Positions 26,363 through 35,766 of a stretch of 64,000 nucleotides of DNA are shown here, piece by piece (positions within the stretch are counted from its first letter, which is position 1; every line of letters starts with the position of its first letter). The position numbers and the translations under genes were made by a program. The DNA is from CAVQJU01 sp963754955 (GTDB lineage Bacteria; Acidobacteriota; Vicinamibacteria; Vicinamibacterales; CAVVIG01). The stretch covers positions 372,001 to 436,000 of the forward strand of contig CAVWHY010000009.1 in NCBI GenBank assembly GCA_963754955.1, in the 5' to 3' direction. A model generated the notes under the pieces. The model saw only the letters and a program-made list of their open reading frames with translations. It ran no database searches and had not been told where the DNA came from.

Positions 26363-28708
26363 ATGAGCCACCACATCAACGTGCTCGGCGCCACACTGAC
26401 ACGGCGGCGGTTCGTCAAGGCGGGCGGCGCCCTCGTCGTGGGCATCGGCTTCGCTGGACGGGAACTCTTCGAAGGCACCGCGAACGCGGCGAGCGCCACG
26501 GCGAAGAATTCGCTGAACGCGTCGCTGTCTACGTCGTGGTTCGAAATCCACGCGGACAACACGATCGTCATGCGCACGGGCAAGGTGGACTTCGGCCAGT
26601 CGACTGCGCACACGGCCTACCGGCAGCTCGTGGCCGAAGAACTGTCTGTCCCGTACGAGGCGATCACCTCCGTCGTCATGGGCGACACCGACCGCACGCC
26701 CGACGGCGGGTTTTCCGCCGGATATCTCGAATACGGCGGGCAGAACCTTCGGAAGGCGGCGGCCTATACCTATCAGGCGATTCTCGACCTGGCTGCGACG
26801 ACGATGCACGTGGACAAGAGCCAGCTCACCGTGAAAGACGGCGTCATCACGGGCGGCGGCCGGCGCCTGACCTACGGCGAGCTCGTTCGCGGGCAGGACC
26901 TGAAGCTCACGATTCCGGTCGAGGGCGACCTGACGTCGATGTTCGGCCTGACAGTCGCCGGAAGCCCGCCGATGAAACCCGCGAGCCAGTACACCGTCGT
27001 CGGCAAGTCCTTCGCGAACGCCGTCACTCCCGGCAAGGTGATGGGCAAGGAACAGTGGGTCACCAACGTCCGCCTGCCCAACATGCTGCATGGCCGCGTC
27101 GTGCACCCGAAGACGCTGGGATCCACGCTGATTTCCGCGGGGACGCTCGACAAGGCGCAGTTCCCCACCGCGAAGGTGATCGTGAAGGGCAACCTCGTCG
27201 GCGTCGTCGCGTCGACCGAATGGGAAGCGATCAAGGCCGCGCAGGGTCTTGCGGCCTCGACCCAGTGGACCGACTGGAAGGGCCTGCCCGGACACACGCA
27301 GGTCCACAAGTGGATGCGCGACAAGGCGGACTGGAAGGCCACGCCCGTCGCAAAGGGGGACAAGAACAAGGGCGCCACGGCTCCGGCGCTCGGCTCGGCG
27401 AAGAGGACGCTGACCGCGAGCTACGAACTGCCCTATATGAAGCACGCGCCGATCGGCCCGACGATTGCCGTCGGTGACGTGCGGGCGGACGGCACCGTGT
27501 TCGTGCACACGCACAACCAGAATCCGCAGGCGCTCCGCGGACAGATCGCGATGATGCTCGGCACGTCTGTCGACAACGTGGTGATCCGCATCTATGCAGG
27601 ACCGGGGCACTACGGCCGGTCGAACGGCGGCAATGCCGGCGCCGAAGACGAGGCCGTCCTTCTTTCACAGGCCGCCGGCCGGCCCGTCCGCGTGCAGTGG
27701 ATGCGGCCCGAGGACCTTCAGTGGTCCACGCAGTCGCCCGCCGCATTCTCCGACATCCGCATCGGGCTCGATGCGCAGGGGATGATTACCGCCTACGACG
27801 CCAGCCACTACATGCCGGCCGGACAGGACGATCGGCTCGTGGGGGCGATCCTTGCGGGACTGCCCACTCCGCCCGCGCCGAAGGTGAGCACCGACCCGAT
27901 CGGTTCGACGTTCAACTCGATCCAGGATCCGTGGCTGTACGGTCGAATCCTGAATGTGGCCGAAGCGGGGCTCGGCACGTTCCAGGTCGGCCAGATTGAA
28001 TCCCCGCTCGGGGTCGGCCTGCGCGACCACAGCATGCGGACGCCAGGCCAGCTGCAGCAGAATTTCCCGCGCGAGCTCGCGATGAGCGAGGCGGCGGCGC
28101 TCGCCGGCATTGATCCCATCGAGTTCCGCCTGAAACATACCGACGATCAACGCCTGATCGGCGCGTTGAAGGCGGTACGCGAGGCATCCGGCTGGCAGAC
28201 GCGTCCGTCGCCGAACTCGAAGGCGGCTCCGACGGGCTCGGCGCCGGTCACGGGACAAGGCGTGTCCGTCATGTTGCGCTCGGGCACCTACTGGGCGTGC
28301 GTCTGCCATGTCACTGTCGTGCCGGACACTGGCAAGGTCAGCGTGGACACGTACACGATCGCCGTGGATCCCGGGATCGTCGTCAACCCGCAGCAGCTCA
28401 AGCGCCAGATCGAAGGCGGCGCGTTGATGGGATTGAGCCACGCGCTGTACGAAGAGATGACGTTCGACGAGAGCGCCGTCACGAGCCGCGACTGGCGCAG
28501 CTATCCCGTGCTGACGATGGCGGACATCCCGGAGATCAACGTGGTGATCCTGTCGCATCCGGAGATCGGTTCCTATGGCGGAGGCTCGGAGGCGGCCAAC
28601 GCACTCGCGATTTCGGCAATCGCCGCGGCGTTTCACGATGCGACTGGTAAAGTCGCCCGCCGGCTGCCCCTGAAGCCGGCCTACGTGCAATCCGTTTTGA
28701 AAGCGTAG
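26363..28708 (+). CDS. TAT-exported molybdenum hydroxylase large subunit (IorB-like)
   Basis: The 781-residue protein starts with a twin-arginine signal (TRRRFVKAGGALVVGIGFAG), then xanthine-dehydrogenase-family molybdopterin domains, for example TGKVDFGQSTAHTAYRQ, GPGHYGRSNGGNAGAEDEA and GRPVRVQWMRPED. Near the C-terminus SYGGGSEAANALAISA supplies the conserved catalytic Glu. The two-subunit layout and the N-terminal signal match isoquinoline 1-oxidoreductase-like periplasmic dehydrogenases of aldehydes or N-heterocycles. Substrate is unknown. A maturation factor (XdhC) and FAD subunit are not in the window. Confidence 0.9.
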   Translation: MSHHINVLGATLTRRRFVKAGGALVVGIGFAGRELFEGTANAASATAKNSLNASLSTSWFEIHADNTIVMRTGKVDFGQSTAHTAYRQLVAEELSVPYEAITSVVMGDTDRTPDGGFSAGYLEYGGQNLRKAAAYTYQAILDLAATTMHVDKSQLTVKDGVITGGGRRLTYGELVRGQDLKLTIPVEGDLTSMFGLTVAGSPPMKPASQYTVVGKSFANAVTPGKVMGKEQWVTNVRLPNMLHGRVVHPKTLGSTLISAGTLDKAQFPTAKVIVKGNLVGVVASTEWEAIKAAQGLAASTQWTDWKGLPGHTQVHKWMRDKADWKATPVAKGDKNKGATAPALGSAKRTLTASYELPYMKHAPIGPTIAVGDVRADGTVFVHTHNQNPQALRGQIAMMLGTSVDNVVIRIYAGPGHYGRSNGGNAGAEDEAVLLSQAAGRPVRVQWMRPEDLQWSTQSPAAFSDIRIGLDAQGMITAYDASHYMPAGQDDRLVGAILAGLPTPPAPKVSTDPIGSTFNSIQDPWLYGRILNVAEAGLGTFQVGQIESPLGVGLRDHSMRTPGQLQQNFPRELAMSEAAALAGIDPIEFRLKHTDDQRLIGALKAVREASGWQTRPSPNSKAAPTGSAPVTGQGVSVMLRSGTYWACVCHVTVVPDTGKVSVDTYTIAVDPGIVVNPQQLKRQIEGGALMGLSHALYEEMTFDESAVTSRDWRSYPVLTMADIPEINVVILSHPEIGSYGGGSEAANALAISAIAAAFHDATGKVARRLPLKPAYVQSVLKA

Positions 28709-28731
28709 AATCGGACGTCAGGAGGATCGCG

Positions 28732-29214
28732 GTGGCGGCAAACATCTTCGCGAAGATCGGCGACATCAAAGGCGAGTCGCTCGACGACAAGCACAAAGAC
28801 GAGGTCGAAGTACTGTCGTGGTCGTGGGGTGTGTCGCAGTCCGGCTCCGTCAGCACCGGCGGCGGCGGAGGCGCGGGCAAAGCGATCTTCAGCGACTTCA
28901 ACTTCACCCATCACCTCGACAAGGCGTCGCCGAGCCTGCTGAAAGCGTGCGCGACCGGCGAGCACATCAAGGAAGCGACGATCACGGTGCGCAAGGCCGG
29001 CAAGGGCCAGCAGGAATTCCTCATCATCAAGATGAGCGACATCATCGTCACCGGCGTGCATCCGGGCGGCAACGACGAGGCGAGCACGTTCGCCGAGAAC
29101 GTCGGGCTTCAGTTCGCGAAAGTCGACCTGGAATACAAGCCGCAGAAGTCCGACGGGTCGCTCGATGCCGGGATCCATTTCAAATACGACATCAAGGGCA
29201 ACAAGGAAGGGTAA
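28732..29214 (+). CDS. hcp: Hcp-family type VI secretion tube protein (orphan)
   Basis: A 160-residue Hcp: MAANIFAKIGDIKGES opening, VEVLSWSWGVSQSG, FSDFNFTHHLDKASPSLLKAC and a C-terminal FAKVDLEYKPQ. Hcp forms the hexameric rings of the type VI secretion inner tube. It starts at GTG 28732 after a strong ribosome site (aggagg). No other type VI gene (tssB, tssC, tssH, vgrG, baseplate) is in the window, so it is an orphan copy. The next gene overlaps its stop and may be functionally tied to it. Confidence 0.9.
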   Translation: MAANIFAKIGDIKGESLDDKHKDEVEVLSWSWGVSQSGSVSTGGGGGAGKAIFSDFNFTHHLDKASPSLLKACATGEHIKEATITVRKAGKGQQEFLIIKMSDIIVTGVHPGGNDEASTFAENVGLQFAKVDLEYKPQKSDGSLDAGIHFKYDIKGNKEG

Positions 29215-30530
29215 CTACGACGACAGACCGCCCCGTCAGCCTGGACGAAGCGGTCGCGATCGCCATCCGGCTGCAGCAGAGCGACCAGTGGGTGGCGGCG
29301 GGCGAGATGTACCGCAGGATCCTCGACGCGGCGCCTGAGTACCCGGATGCGGTGCACTATTCAGGGGTGCTCGCCCACCAAGAGGGCCGGAGCGAAGAAG
29401 CCGTCGCGCTGATGAGGCGCAGCCTGGAGCTGGCGCCCGATCGGGCCGACTGGCACAGCAATCTCGGAATCGTCCTGCGGGATCGCCTCGAGCTCGACGA
29501 AGCGGTCGCGGCGTGCCGGCGGGCGATCGCGCTCGACGCGGGCCATGCCAACGCGCACAACAACCTCGGCGTCCTGCTGAGAGCGCAAGGGAACGTGGTC
29601 GAGGCGGAAGCGGCGTATCGTGCCGCCATCCGCGTGAGCCCCGACCACTCGGACGCCTACACCAACCTCGGCATCCTGCTGACCGGCCAGAAGCGAACGC
29701 GCGAAGCGGCCGTGTGCTTCTTCAAGGTCATCACCCTGAGGCCGAAACATCCCGAGGCGCGCCGGCTGCTCGCGCTGGCGCATTGTGCGCTCGGCGAAGT
29801 GAACGAAGCCGTCGCCATCTTCGAGGAGTGGCTCAGAGAGGAGCCGGACCATCCCATCGCGCGGCACATGATGGCCGCGTGCTCCGGCCGCGACGTTCCG
29901 GCGCGGGCGTCGGATGCGTTCATCGAACTGACGTTCGACAGTTTCGCCGGCAGCTTCGATGCGAAGCTCGCCAGGCTCCATTACCGCGCCCCTGACCTGG
30001 TTGCGGCGATGCTGGCCGAATCGGTGGCTGCGCCCTCGAAGTCTCTCGACGTCCTCGATGCCGGCTGCGGTACCGGCCTGTGCGGGCCGCTCCTCGCCCC
30101 GTATGCGCGCCGGCTGGTCGGCGTCGACCTCTCTGCGCAGATGCTGGCACGCGCCCGGGCCAGGAGTATCTACGACGAGCTCGTCAAACGTGAGCTCACG
30201 GCTTATCTGCGCGAGTCCCCCGAGACGTTCGATGTGATCGCGTCGGCGGACACGCTGGTGTACTTCGGCCCGCTCGAGGAGGTCGTCTCGGCTTCGGCAC
30301 ACGCGCTGCGTCCCGGCGGGCGGCTCGTCTTCACCGTCGAGGAATTGAGCGGCGCCTCCGATGCCGGTTACGCAATCGGTTCGCACGGGCGCTACAATCA
30401 TGCGCGTCAGTACCTCGAGCGCGTTCTCTGCGGCGCCAATCTGAGGCCGGAACTCGTGCCGGAGGAACTGCGGCTCGAAGCCGGCGAGCCGGTCCGGGGC
30501 CTCGTTGTCCGGGCGGAGAAAGTAGAATAG
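29211..30530 (+). CDS. TPR-repeat protein with C-terminal SAM methyltransferase
   Basis: About 440 residues: five or six TPR repeats (EAVALMRRSLELAPDRADWH, NAHNNLGVLLRAQGN, DAYTNLGILLTGQ) followed by a methyltransferase with LDVLDAGCGTGLCGPLL, VGVDLSAQMLARAR and VIASADTLVYFGPLEEV. The last part resembles trans-aconitate/malonyl-ACP-type methyltransferases fused to TPRs. The start is unresolved: the protein-like frame begins at 29211 with gta, exactly overlapping the Hcp stop as GTAA. A GTG there would give the GTGA overlap used elsewhere in this window. The first ATG in frame is 29307, which would cut the first repeat. Confidence 0.75.
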   Translation, partial: VTTTTDRPVSLDEAVAIAIRLQQSDQWVAAGEMYRRILDAAPEYPDAVHYSGVLAHQEGRSEEAVALMRRSLELAPDRADWHSNLGIVLRDRLELDEAVAACRRAIALDAGHANAHNNLGVLLRAQGNVVEAEAAYRAAIRVSPDHSDAYTNLGILLTGQKRTREAAVCFFKVITLRPKHPEARRLLALAHCALGEVNEAVAIFEEWLREEPDHPIARHMMAACSGRDVPARASDAFIELTFDSFAGSFDAKLARLHYRAPDLVAAMLAESVAAPSKSLDVLDAGCGTGLCGPLLAPYARRLVGVDLSAQMLARARARSIYDELVKRELTAYLRESPETFDVIASADTLVYFGPLEEVVSASAHALRPGGRLVFTVEELSGASDAGYAIGSHGRYNHARQYLERVLCGANLRPELVPEELRLEAGEPVRGLVVRAEKVE

Positions 30531-30553
30531 AGGTCTTCGTGGAGACATTGATC

Positions 30554-31393
30554 ATGCGCAAGTCCATCGTCCGGTCGGCACTCGCCGCGCTCGCCATGGC
30601 CTCTGCCCTCACCGGGTCCGCAACGGCCGGCGCCCAGTGGTTGAAATATCCCACCGCCGGCGTTCCGAAGACAGCCGACGGAAAGCCCAACCTGACCGCT
30701 CGAACGCCACGAGCTCCCGACGGCAAACCGGACTTGTCGGGCATCTGGCTCACGGACAATGCACTGTGCGTCCAGCCGCAGAATCCCGAGTCGCTGACCT
30801 GCGGCAGCGAGCTGCCGATGGGCAAAGAGGGGATCAACATGGGCGCGAGCCTCCCCGGCGGGTTGCCGTACCAGCCGTGGCTGGCTGCCCTCGTGAAGAA
30901 ACGGACCGCCGAGAACGCCAAGGACGATCCGCACGTCTTCTGCCTGCCTGACATGTTCCTGCGCGCCTACAGCCTGCCCCACCTGCTCAAGTTCGTGCAG
31001 GTTCCGGGGCTGCTGGTGATGCTGAACGAGATGAACGCGGGCTACCGGCAGGTCTTCACCGACGGCCGGCCGCTGCCCGGCGACATGGTGCCGGCGTGGC
31101 AGGGGTACTCCACCGGCAAATGGGAAGGCGATACGCTCGTCATCAACTCGGCGGGGTTTCGCGACGACCTGTGGATCGATTGGAACGGCAGCGTGATCGG
31201 TTCCTCCGCCAAGGTGCAGGAGCGAATCCGCCGGCCCGACTACGGCCACCTCGAGATCGGCGTGACGGTCGACGATCCGAAGGCGTACACGAAGCCGTGG
31301 ACGGTTACCTTGCACCAGCGCATCGCCCTCAACACCGAGCTGGTGGATGAAATCTGCCTGGAGAACGAGAAGTCGTCGCAGCGCATGAAGTGA
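30554..31393 (+). CDS. Secreted protein of an acidobacterial WEGDTLVI family
   Basis: ATG 30554 gives a signal peptide (MRKSIVRSALAALAMASALTG) and 279 residues. Recognisable segments are APDGKPDLSGIWL, a tryptophan-rich FTDGRPLPGDM and GKWEGDTLVINSAGFRDD. The gene at 46388 has matching pieces (HPDLQGIWTSDD, HWEGNTLVIETTNFTD), so these are paralogues. Such proteins recur in Acidobacteria next to TonB receptors and are of unknown function. It follows the TPR-methyltransferase by about 20 bp and is directly followed by the DUF1801-like gene. Confidence 0.75.
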   Translation: MRKSIVRSALAALAMASALTGSATAGAQWLKYPTAGVPKTADGKPNLTARTPRAPDGKPDLSGIWLTDNALCVQPQNPESLTCGSELPMGKEGINMGASLPGGLPYQPWLAALVKKRTAENAKDDPHVFCLPDMFLRAYSLPHLLKFVQVPGLLVMLNEMNAGYRQVFTDGRPLPGDMVPAWQGYSTGKWEGDTLVINSAGFRDDLWIDWNGSVIGSSAKVQERIRRPDYGHLEIGVTVDDPKAYTKPWTVTLHQRIALNTELVDEICLENEKSSQRMK

Positions 31394-31822
31394 GTGGCTG
31401 GAGAAAAGGCATATCTCGACAAGGCGATCGGCCGGTATTCACCTCAGGTCGCGGCGACGGCCCGTGCGGGCCTGAAAAAACTGCGCGCGCAATTTCCCGG
31501 CGCCCGGCAGCTGGTTTACGATCGCCGGCAGTCGCTGCCGATTGGCTTCGCCCCGGAGCAGGGTTCGCCGATCTTCTCGCTGGTCATCTACCCCAGATGG
31601 GTCCGCTTCTTCTTCCTCGAAGGTGTGGCGATCGATGACCCCGAGGGCCGCCTCGAAGGCACCGGCAGCCAGGTGCGCTCGATTCGTCTCGACGATGGAG
31701 CGGCCATTCTCGACGATCCCTACATCCGCGGGCTCATGGCGCAGGCGTTGTCCGTAGCGGGCGCGAACCTCAGAACAGGCCGCGGCAAGATCGTGCTGAA
31801 AACCGTCATCGCTGCACGATAG
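31394..31822 (+). CDS. DUF1801-like small protein
   Basis: A 142-residue protein starting at the GTG directly after the previous stop. It has the compact alpha/beta look of DUF1801/YdhG proteins: GRYSPQVAATARAGLKKLRAQFPGA, FSLVIYPRWVRFFFLEG and a closing GRGKIVLKTVIAA. No signal peptide or catalytic motif is visible. These proteins resemble frataxin-like folds and have no established activity. Cotranscription with the secreted protein before it is likely. Confidence 0.65.
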   Translation: MAGEKAYLDKAIGRYSPQVAATARAGLKKLRAQFPGARQLVYDRRQSLPIGFAPEQGSPIFSLVIYPRWVRFFFLEGVAIDDPEGRLEGTGSQVRSIRLDDGAAILDDPYIRGLMAQALSVAGANLRTGRGKIVLKTVIAAR

Positions 31823-31893
31823 CCGCGATCACACCGGCGGCCCCGTCTGGCTCGAATATCACCGGCGCGAACGGGCTGCGGCATGATGAGCGC

Positions 31894-32640
31894 ATGCACG
31901 CGGAAACCAGACAGTGCCGGACTCGGACCGCCGCAACGCCGGTGGTGCGCCTGCTGGCGGCGACGGTCCTCTTCGCGCTCTGCGCGCTCGTGCCGGCGCG
32001 CGGCCTCGAGGCCGGGGATCCGGAGTCGCAATCGAGCGCGCGATCGCTTTTCTCTGGGCGTATCAGGTGAAGCTGCCGATCGACGTCACCGTCAACGGCG
32101 CGCGGATCGTGGACTTCCCCGGAGACTGGCCGCAATACTTCGCGCTGCGGGGCGACGCGTCGCTTCGCGTGCGGCGACGTGAGCCCGTTCACCGTCGCGT
32201 TCATCCACCACGCCCTGACTGGCGTCGTCGAAGCGAATCGCCGCGCGCTCCGGCTGAGTCCGGGCGATCCTCACCTGAACACGGCGTTCGCCGTGCTCAC
32301 GCTTCTGAACGCAGGCCGGGACACGCCGACCATCGCGCGCGCTGTCGATTAACTGATCGCCGAACAGAATGCGCAGGGCGGCTACGACGAGGCAATGTTC
32401 TTCGTCGCGCGGACCAACGGTGGCCTGGTGTTCGAGTTCTCGTCGGCGTCCTTCACGACGGCGATGGCGCTCGAAGCCCTGGTGCGAGACGCGGTGGCGC
32501 GGTGCGCTCGCCGCAACGACCGTCCCGAGCCGGCGTGGCTGGCCCGCTGCAGCACCGGCTTACCGCCGGAATCCGTTCGCACCCTCCCAGCCTGTCACGC
32601 GCGGTCCTCGCCGATCGTCTATGGCAGGAGGATCGCGCGG
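31894..32640 (+). pseudogene. Secreted protein of unknown family, disrupted
   Basis: ATG 31894 starts a signal-peptide-like segment (VVRLLAATVLFALCALVPA) that soon hits a stop. The coding signal continues in other frames: VAIERAIAFLWAYQVKLPID then DVSPFTVAFIHHALTGVVEA and LIAEQNAQGGYDEAMFF. Adding one g at about 32022 and dropping one g near 32170 joins the first three parts. A TAA at 32350-32352 still interrupts AVD-LIAEQN, and a further shift may follow near 32540. Two indels plus a stop within 500 bp could be sequencing error or true decay. I do not recognise the family. The alpha/beta hydrolase start falls at its expected end. Confidence 0.55.
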
Positions 32641-33452
32641 TGTGGAACTACACGGAAACAGGATCGGGGCGGCCGCTGGTGCTCCTGCACGGTATCGGCA
32701 TGTCCAACGCGGCGTGGGCCCCGGTGATGCCGTATCTGAGCGCGACACGCCGCGTCATCGCATTCGACACCGCCGGATTCGGCCTGACGCCGTCACTGCC
32801 CGACGGGGTGCTCCCGACTGTTCCCAACCTGGTCGACGCGCTGTGCGAGTCACTGCGCGAGATGCGGATCGGCGTTCCCGTTGACTTCGCGGGCAACTCC
32901 CTCGGAGGGTGGATGGCTCTCGAGGCGGCTACGCGCGGCGTCGCTCGGACCGTCGTCGCCATTTCCCCAGCCGGCTTGTGGCAGAAACGCCCGCCGCTTC
33001 ACGTCCCGTACGTGCTGAAAGGGATGCGATTCGGGGCCAGGCACTTTACGGGTGCGTTGAAAGCGGCCGTCTCGACGCCATGGATCCGGGAGTGCGCGTT
33101 CGCGGTGCCGTTATCGGTTGGAAGCCGGCGTATGCCCGCGCGCGATGCGCGCCGGTCTGTCGACGATCTCGCGACGTGCCAGGCGTTCGACGAGACATTC
33201 GCGCGTACCCGGTCACCGTTTGCGGGAGGCGACATCGCCGTTCCGGTCACCGTTGCGTTTGGCGACCGCGACTGGATTCTCCCCGGGTGGTCGCGCTGCG
33301 GCGGGGCCCTTCCCCGCCACACCAGGTGGAACGAACCGCGAGGCTGGGGTCACGTGCCGATGTGGGTGGATCCCGCCGGCGTCTCCCGGCTGATCCTGGA
33401 CGGCACGGCGTGCGAGAGTAAAATCAACCCGCAGCGTGCGTCTGATCGGTGA
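32640..33452 (+). CDS. Alpha/beta hydrolase
   Basis: GTG 32640 follows a strong ribosome site (caggagg). The 270-residue protein has LVLLHGIGMSNAAW (oxyanion region), the nucleophile elbow GNSLGG, acid residue in VAFGDRDWI and catalytic His in GWGHVPMW, so the Ser-Asp-His triad is complete. It has no signal peptide. Substrate is not predictable. Its stop overlaps the next methyltransferase start as GTGA, so the two are probably made together. Confidence 0.85.
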   Translation: MWNYTETGSGRPLVLLHGIGMSNAAWAPVMPYLSATRRVIAFDTAGFGLTPSLPDGVLPTVPNLVDALCESLREMRIGVPVDFAGNSLGGWMALEAATRGVARTVVAISPAGLWQKRPPLHVPYVLKGMRFGARHFTGALKAAVSTPWIRECAFAVPLSVGSRRMPARDARRSVDDLATCQAFDETFARTRSPFAGGDIAVPVTVAFGDRDWILPGWSRCGGALPRHTRWNEPRGWGHVPMWVDPAGVSRLILDGTACESKINPQRASDR

Positions 33453-34186
33453 GAATATCGCCGATGAGGCGACGCGCCGACTACGGCTACGATGCGCCCT
33501 ACGCATTGACGACGTTTGCGGCGCTCGGAACGATCAGCGCGATTGGCGCAGTCGTCTCGTCGTTGAGCCACCGCGGACCGCGGGGGATACTGACCTTCTA
33601 CGCTGTCTTCTTTCTCGCAAACGCGCTCAGCTTTTTCTACACGACCAGGCGGGGCAAGTTCCTCGTGTGGGACCACATCCTCGACGGTCTGAGTCTCGCC
33701 GGCGATGAACGCGTGCTCGATATGGGATGCGGACGCGGCGCCGTCTCGATCGCCGCAGCGAAGCGCCTGAGGAGCGGGCGGGTGACCGGAATCGACCTGT
33801 GGAGTACGCACGACCAGTCAGGAAATTCCGGGGCAGCGGCAGTGCGAAACGCGCTGCGAGAAGGCGTGGAAGATCGCATCGGCATCGCGACCGGCGACAT
33901 GCGCGCGCTACCGTTTCCTGACTCGTCCTTCCGACTCGTGGTGTCCAGTCTTGCCATCCACAACATCAGCTCGAAGGCCGACCGGGCGCTGGCCGTCACT
34001 GAAGCGTGGCGGGTGCTGGAACCAGGCGGACGCCTGGCGATCACCGACATTCGTACCACGGCGCTCTACGCCCAGACCCTGAGAAGGCTCGGCGCGAACG
34101 CAGTCACGCGCCGAGGCCTGGGGTGGCGTTTCTGGTACGGAAATCCAATAGCCAGAACGACCCTGGTGACCGCCGGGAAGCCTTGA
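33449..34186 (+). CDS. Membrane-anchored class I SAM methyltransferase
   Basis: The GTG at 33449 overlaps the hydrolase stop; ATG 33464 is a second in-frame choice. Two membrane helices (TTFAALGTISAIGAVVSSL and GILTFYAVFFLANALSFFY) precede the soluble domain, which has RVLDMGCGRGAVSIAAA, VTGIDLWS, IATGDMRALPFPDSSF and LEPGGRLAITDI, all standard SAM-binding elements. The membrane anchor suggests a lipid or quinone-like acceptor, but none is identified. Confidence 0.8.
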   Translation: MRISPMRRRADYGYDAPYALTTFAALGTISAIGAVVSSLSHRGPRGILTFYAVFFLANALSFFYTTRRGKFLVWDHILDGLSLAGDERVLDMGCGRGAVSIAAAKRLRSGRVTGIDLWSTHDQSGNSGAAAVRNALREGVEDRIGIATGDMRALPFPDSSFRLVVSSLAIHNISSKADRALAVTEAWRVLEPGGRLAITDIRTTALYAQTLRRLGANAVTRRGLGWRFWYGNPIARTTLVTAGKP

Positions 34187-34194
34187 TTACCGTC

Positions 34195-35766
34195 TTACTT
34201 CTGGCCGTCGGCGTTGCCGAGCAGCGCCGCGGTGCTCTCGCGCACGACGCCGCCGCGCCCGCCGCGGCCGCCGCCGGCGCCCTTGGCGATGTCGATCGGC
34301 GTCAGGCCGGCGTTGTTCTTGACGATCTTCGCGCCGCGATCGAGCAGCAGCTTGACGACCGCGTCGCCGCGCGACACCGAGCCGTGCAGCGCCGTGTTGC
34401 CGGCCTTGTTGGTCGCGTTGATCGGCACGCCGCGATCGAGCAGCATCGTGACGGCTTCGACGGCGCCCGCCTCGGTGGGGACGCGGATACGCGGCCCGTC
34501 ACCCCTCGGCGCGCCGAGGCCCTGCCCGGCGGCAATCATCAGCACGGTCGTCCCGTCGGGCAGCGTCGCGTTCGGGTCGGCGCCGGCCTCGAGCAGCAGG
34601 CGCATGACCCCGACGTCGTTCGTGCGCGCCGCGCGCATCAGCGGCGTGGCGCCGGCGCCGAAGTTCAGCGTGGCGCCGGGGTCGAGCGAAATCTTCGGAG
34701 GCGCGAGCTTCAGCCTGGCGTTCGGATCCGCCCCATGTTTGAGCAGCACCTGCACCAGCCCGGTGCCATCCAGCTTGTCGCGCCAGATCGGCGCCGGCCG
34801 GCTCTGTACCCACTGCAGCGTGTTCCACTCGACCGCCGCGTAGAGGGCCGCCATGCCGGTGTGATCGGCGATGTTCGGATCCGCGCCGTGCTCCAGCAGC
34901 ATCGCCGCGAGATCGAAATGCGCGTTGATGATGGCGTAGACCAGGGCCGTCGTGCCGATGTCGTTGTCGATGCCCTTCCGGATCGCGTCCGTGAGTGCCA
35001 CGTCGGTGGTTTGCGGGAGCGCGACGAGATTGACGTCCGCTTTCAGGTCGACGAGCGCCCGCGCGGCATCGACGGATCCGTCGCGCGCCGCGTACATCAG
35101 CGCGGTCCAGCCGCCGCGCGCAAAGGGCATGTTCGGCCCGCCGCTCTTCTCGAACTCCAGCTCGGGTGCTTCGACGACGTTCGAGCGCGCGTTGATCTCG
35201 GCGCCGAGCGACGCCAGCTTGCGGACCATGTCGGCGTGGTTCTCGGCGGCCGCCCACATCAGCGCCGTCTCGCCGAACCAGCTTTCCCGCGCGTTGACGT
35301 CGGCGCCGCGCGACGCCAGCAGCGTCGTCGTCTCGATGCTGCCGGCCCGTGCCGCGGTCATCAGGGCTGTTTCGCCCTCCGGGTTCGCGCTGCCGGCGTC
35401 GGCGCCGGCGTCGAGCAGCAGCCGGACGATCGCGGCGTTGCCGTTGGTCGCCGCCAGCTCCATCGGCGTCACGTCGTACCGATTGACGGCGGTGGCCCTG
35501 GCGCCCTGCTTCAGCAGGAGGGCGACCGTTTCGCGGTCGCCCGCCCGTACGGCCCAGTGCAGCGCCGTGGTGCCGTCCGGCTCGGACGCGTTGACGTCGG
35601 CTTTACCGGCAATCAGGCGCCGCACGGCGGCGCGATCGCCCGCCTTGACCGCGTCGATGAGCGGCGTCACCGTGCCGGCAGCCCGCACCGCCACCAGCGC
35701 CGCCCCCGAAAGCAGCAGCACGGCTGCAAGCCTGATCAGCGGGCGCTTCACCACGTCTGCGATCAC
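34195..35766 (-). CDS. Ankyrin-repeat protein, exported or membrane-anchored
   Basis: The 523-residue protein starts at GTG 35766, overlapping the DUF1552 stop as GTGA. After an N-terminal hydrophobic signal/anchor (LIRLAAVLLLSGAALVAV) come about ten ankyrin repeats, for example GTTALHWAVRAGDRETVALLL, GETALMTAARAGSIETTTLL and GNTALHGSVSRGDAVVKLLL. The C-terminus is Gly/Arg-rich (AGGGRGGRGG). Ankyrin arrays mediate protein contacts. As third gene of the cytochrome/DUF1552 operon it may organise or bind these exported partners. Confidence 0.9.
   Translation of the reverse strand: MIADVVKRPLIRLAAVLLLSGAALVAVRAAGTVTPLIDAVKAGDRAAVRRLIAGKADVNASEPDGTTALHWAVRAGDRETVALLLKQGARATAVNRYDVTPMELAATNGNAAIVRLLLDAGADAGSANPEGETALMTAARAGSIETTTLLASRGADVNARESWFGETALMWAAAENHADMVRKLASLGAEINARSNVVEAPELEFEKSGGPNMPFARGGWTALMYAARDGSVDAARALVDLKADVNLVALPQTTDVALTDAIRKGIDNDIGTTALVYAIINAHFDLAAMLLEHGADPNIADHTGMAALYAAVEWNTLQWVQSRPAPIWRDKLDGTGLVQVLLKHGADPNARLKLAPPKISLDPGATLNFGAGATPLMRAARTNDVGVMRLLLEAGADPNATLPDGTTVLMIAAGQGLGAPRGDGPRIRVPTEAGAVEAVTMLLDRGVPINATNKAGNTALHGSVSRGDAVVKLLLDRGAKIVKNNAGLTPIDIAKGAGGGRGGRGGVVRESTAALLGNADGQK

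Noticed and set aside
28732..29214. A type VI secretion cluster
   Set aside because: Only Hcp is present; no sheath, baseplate or ATPase genes within the window.
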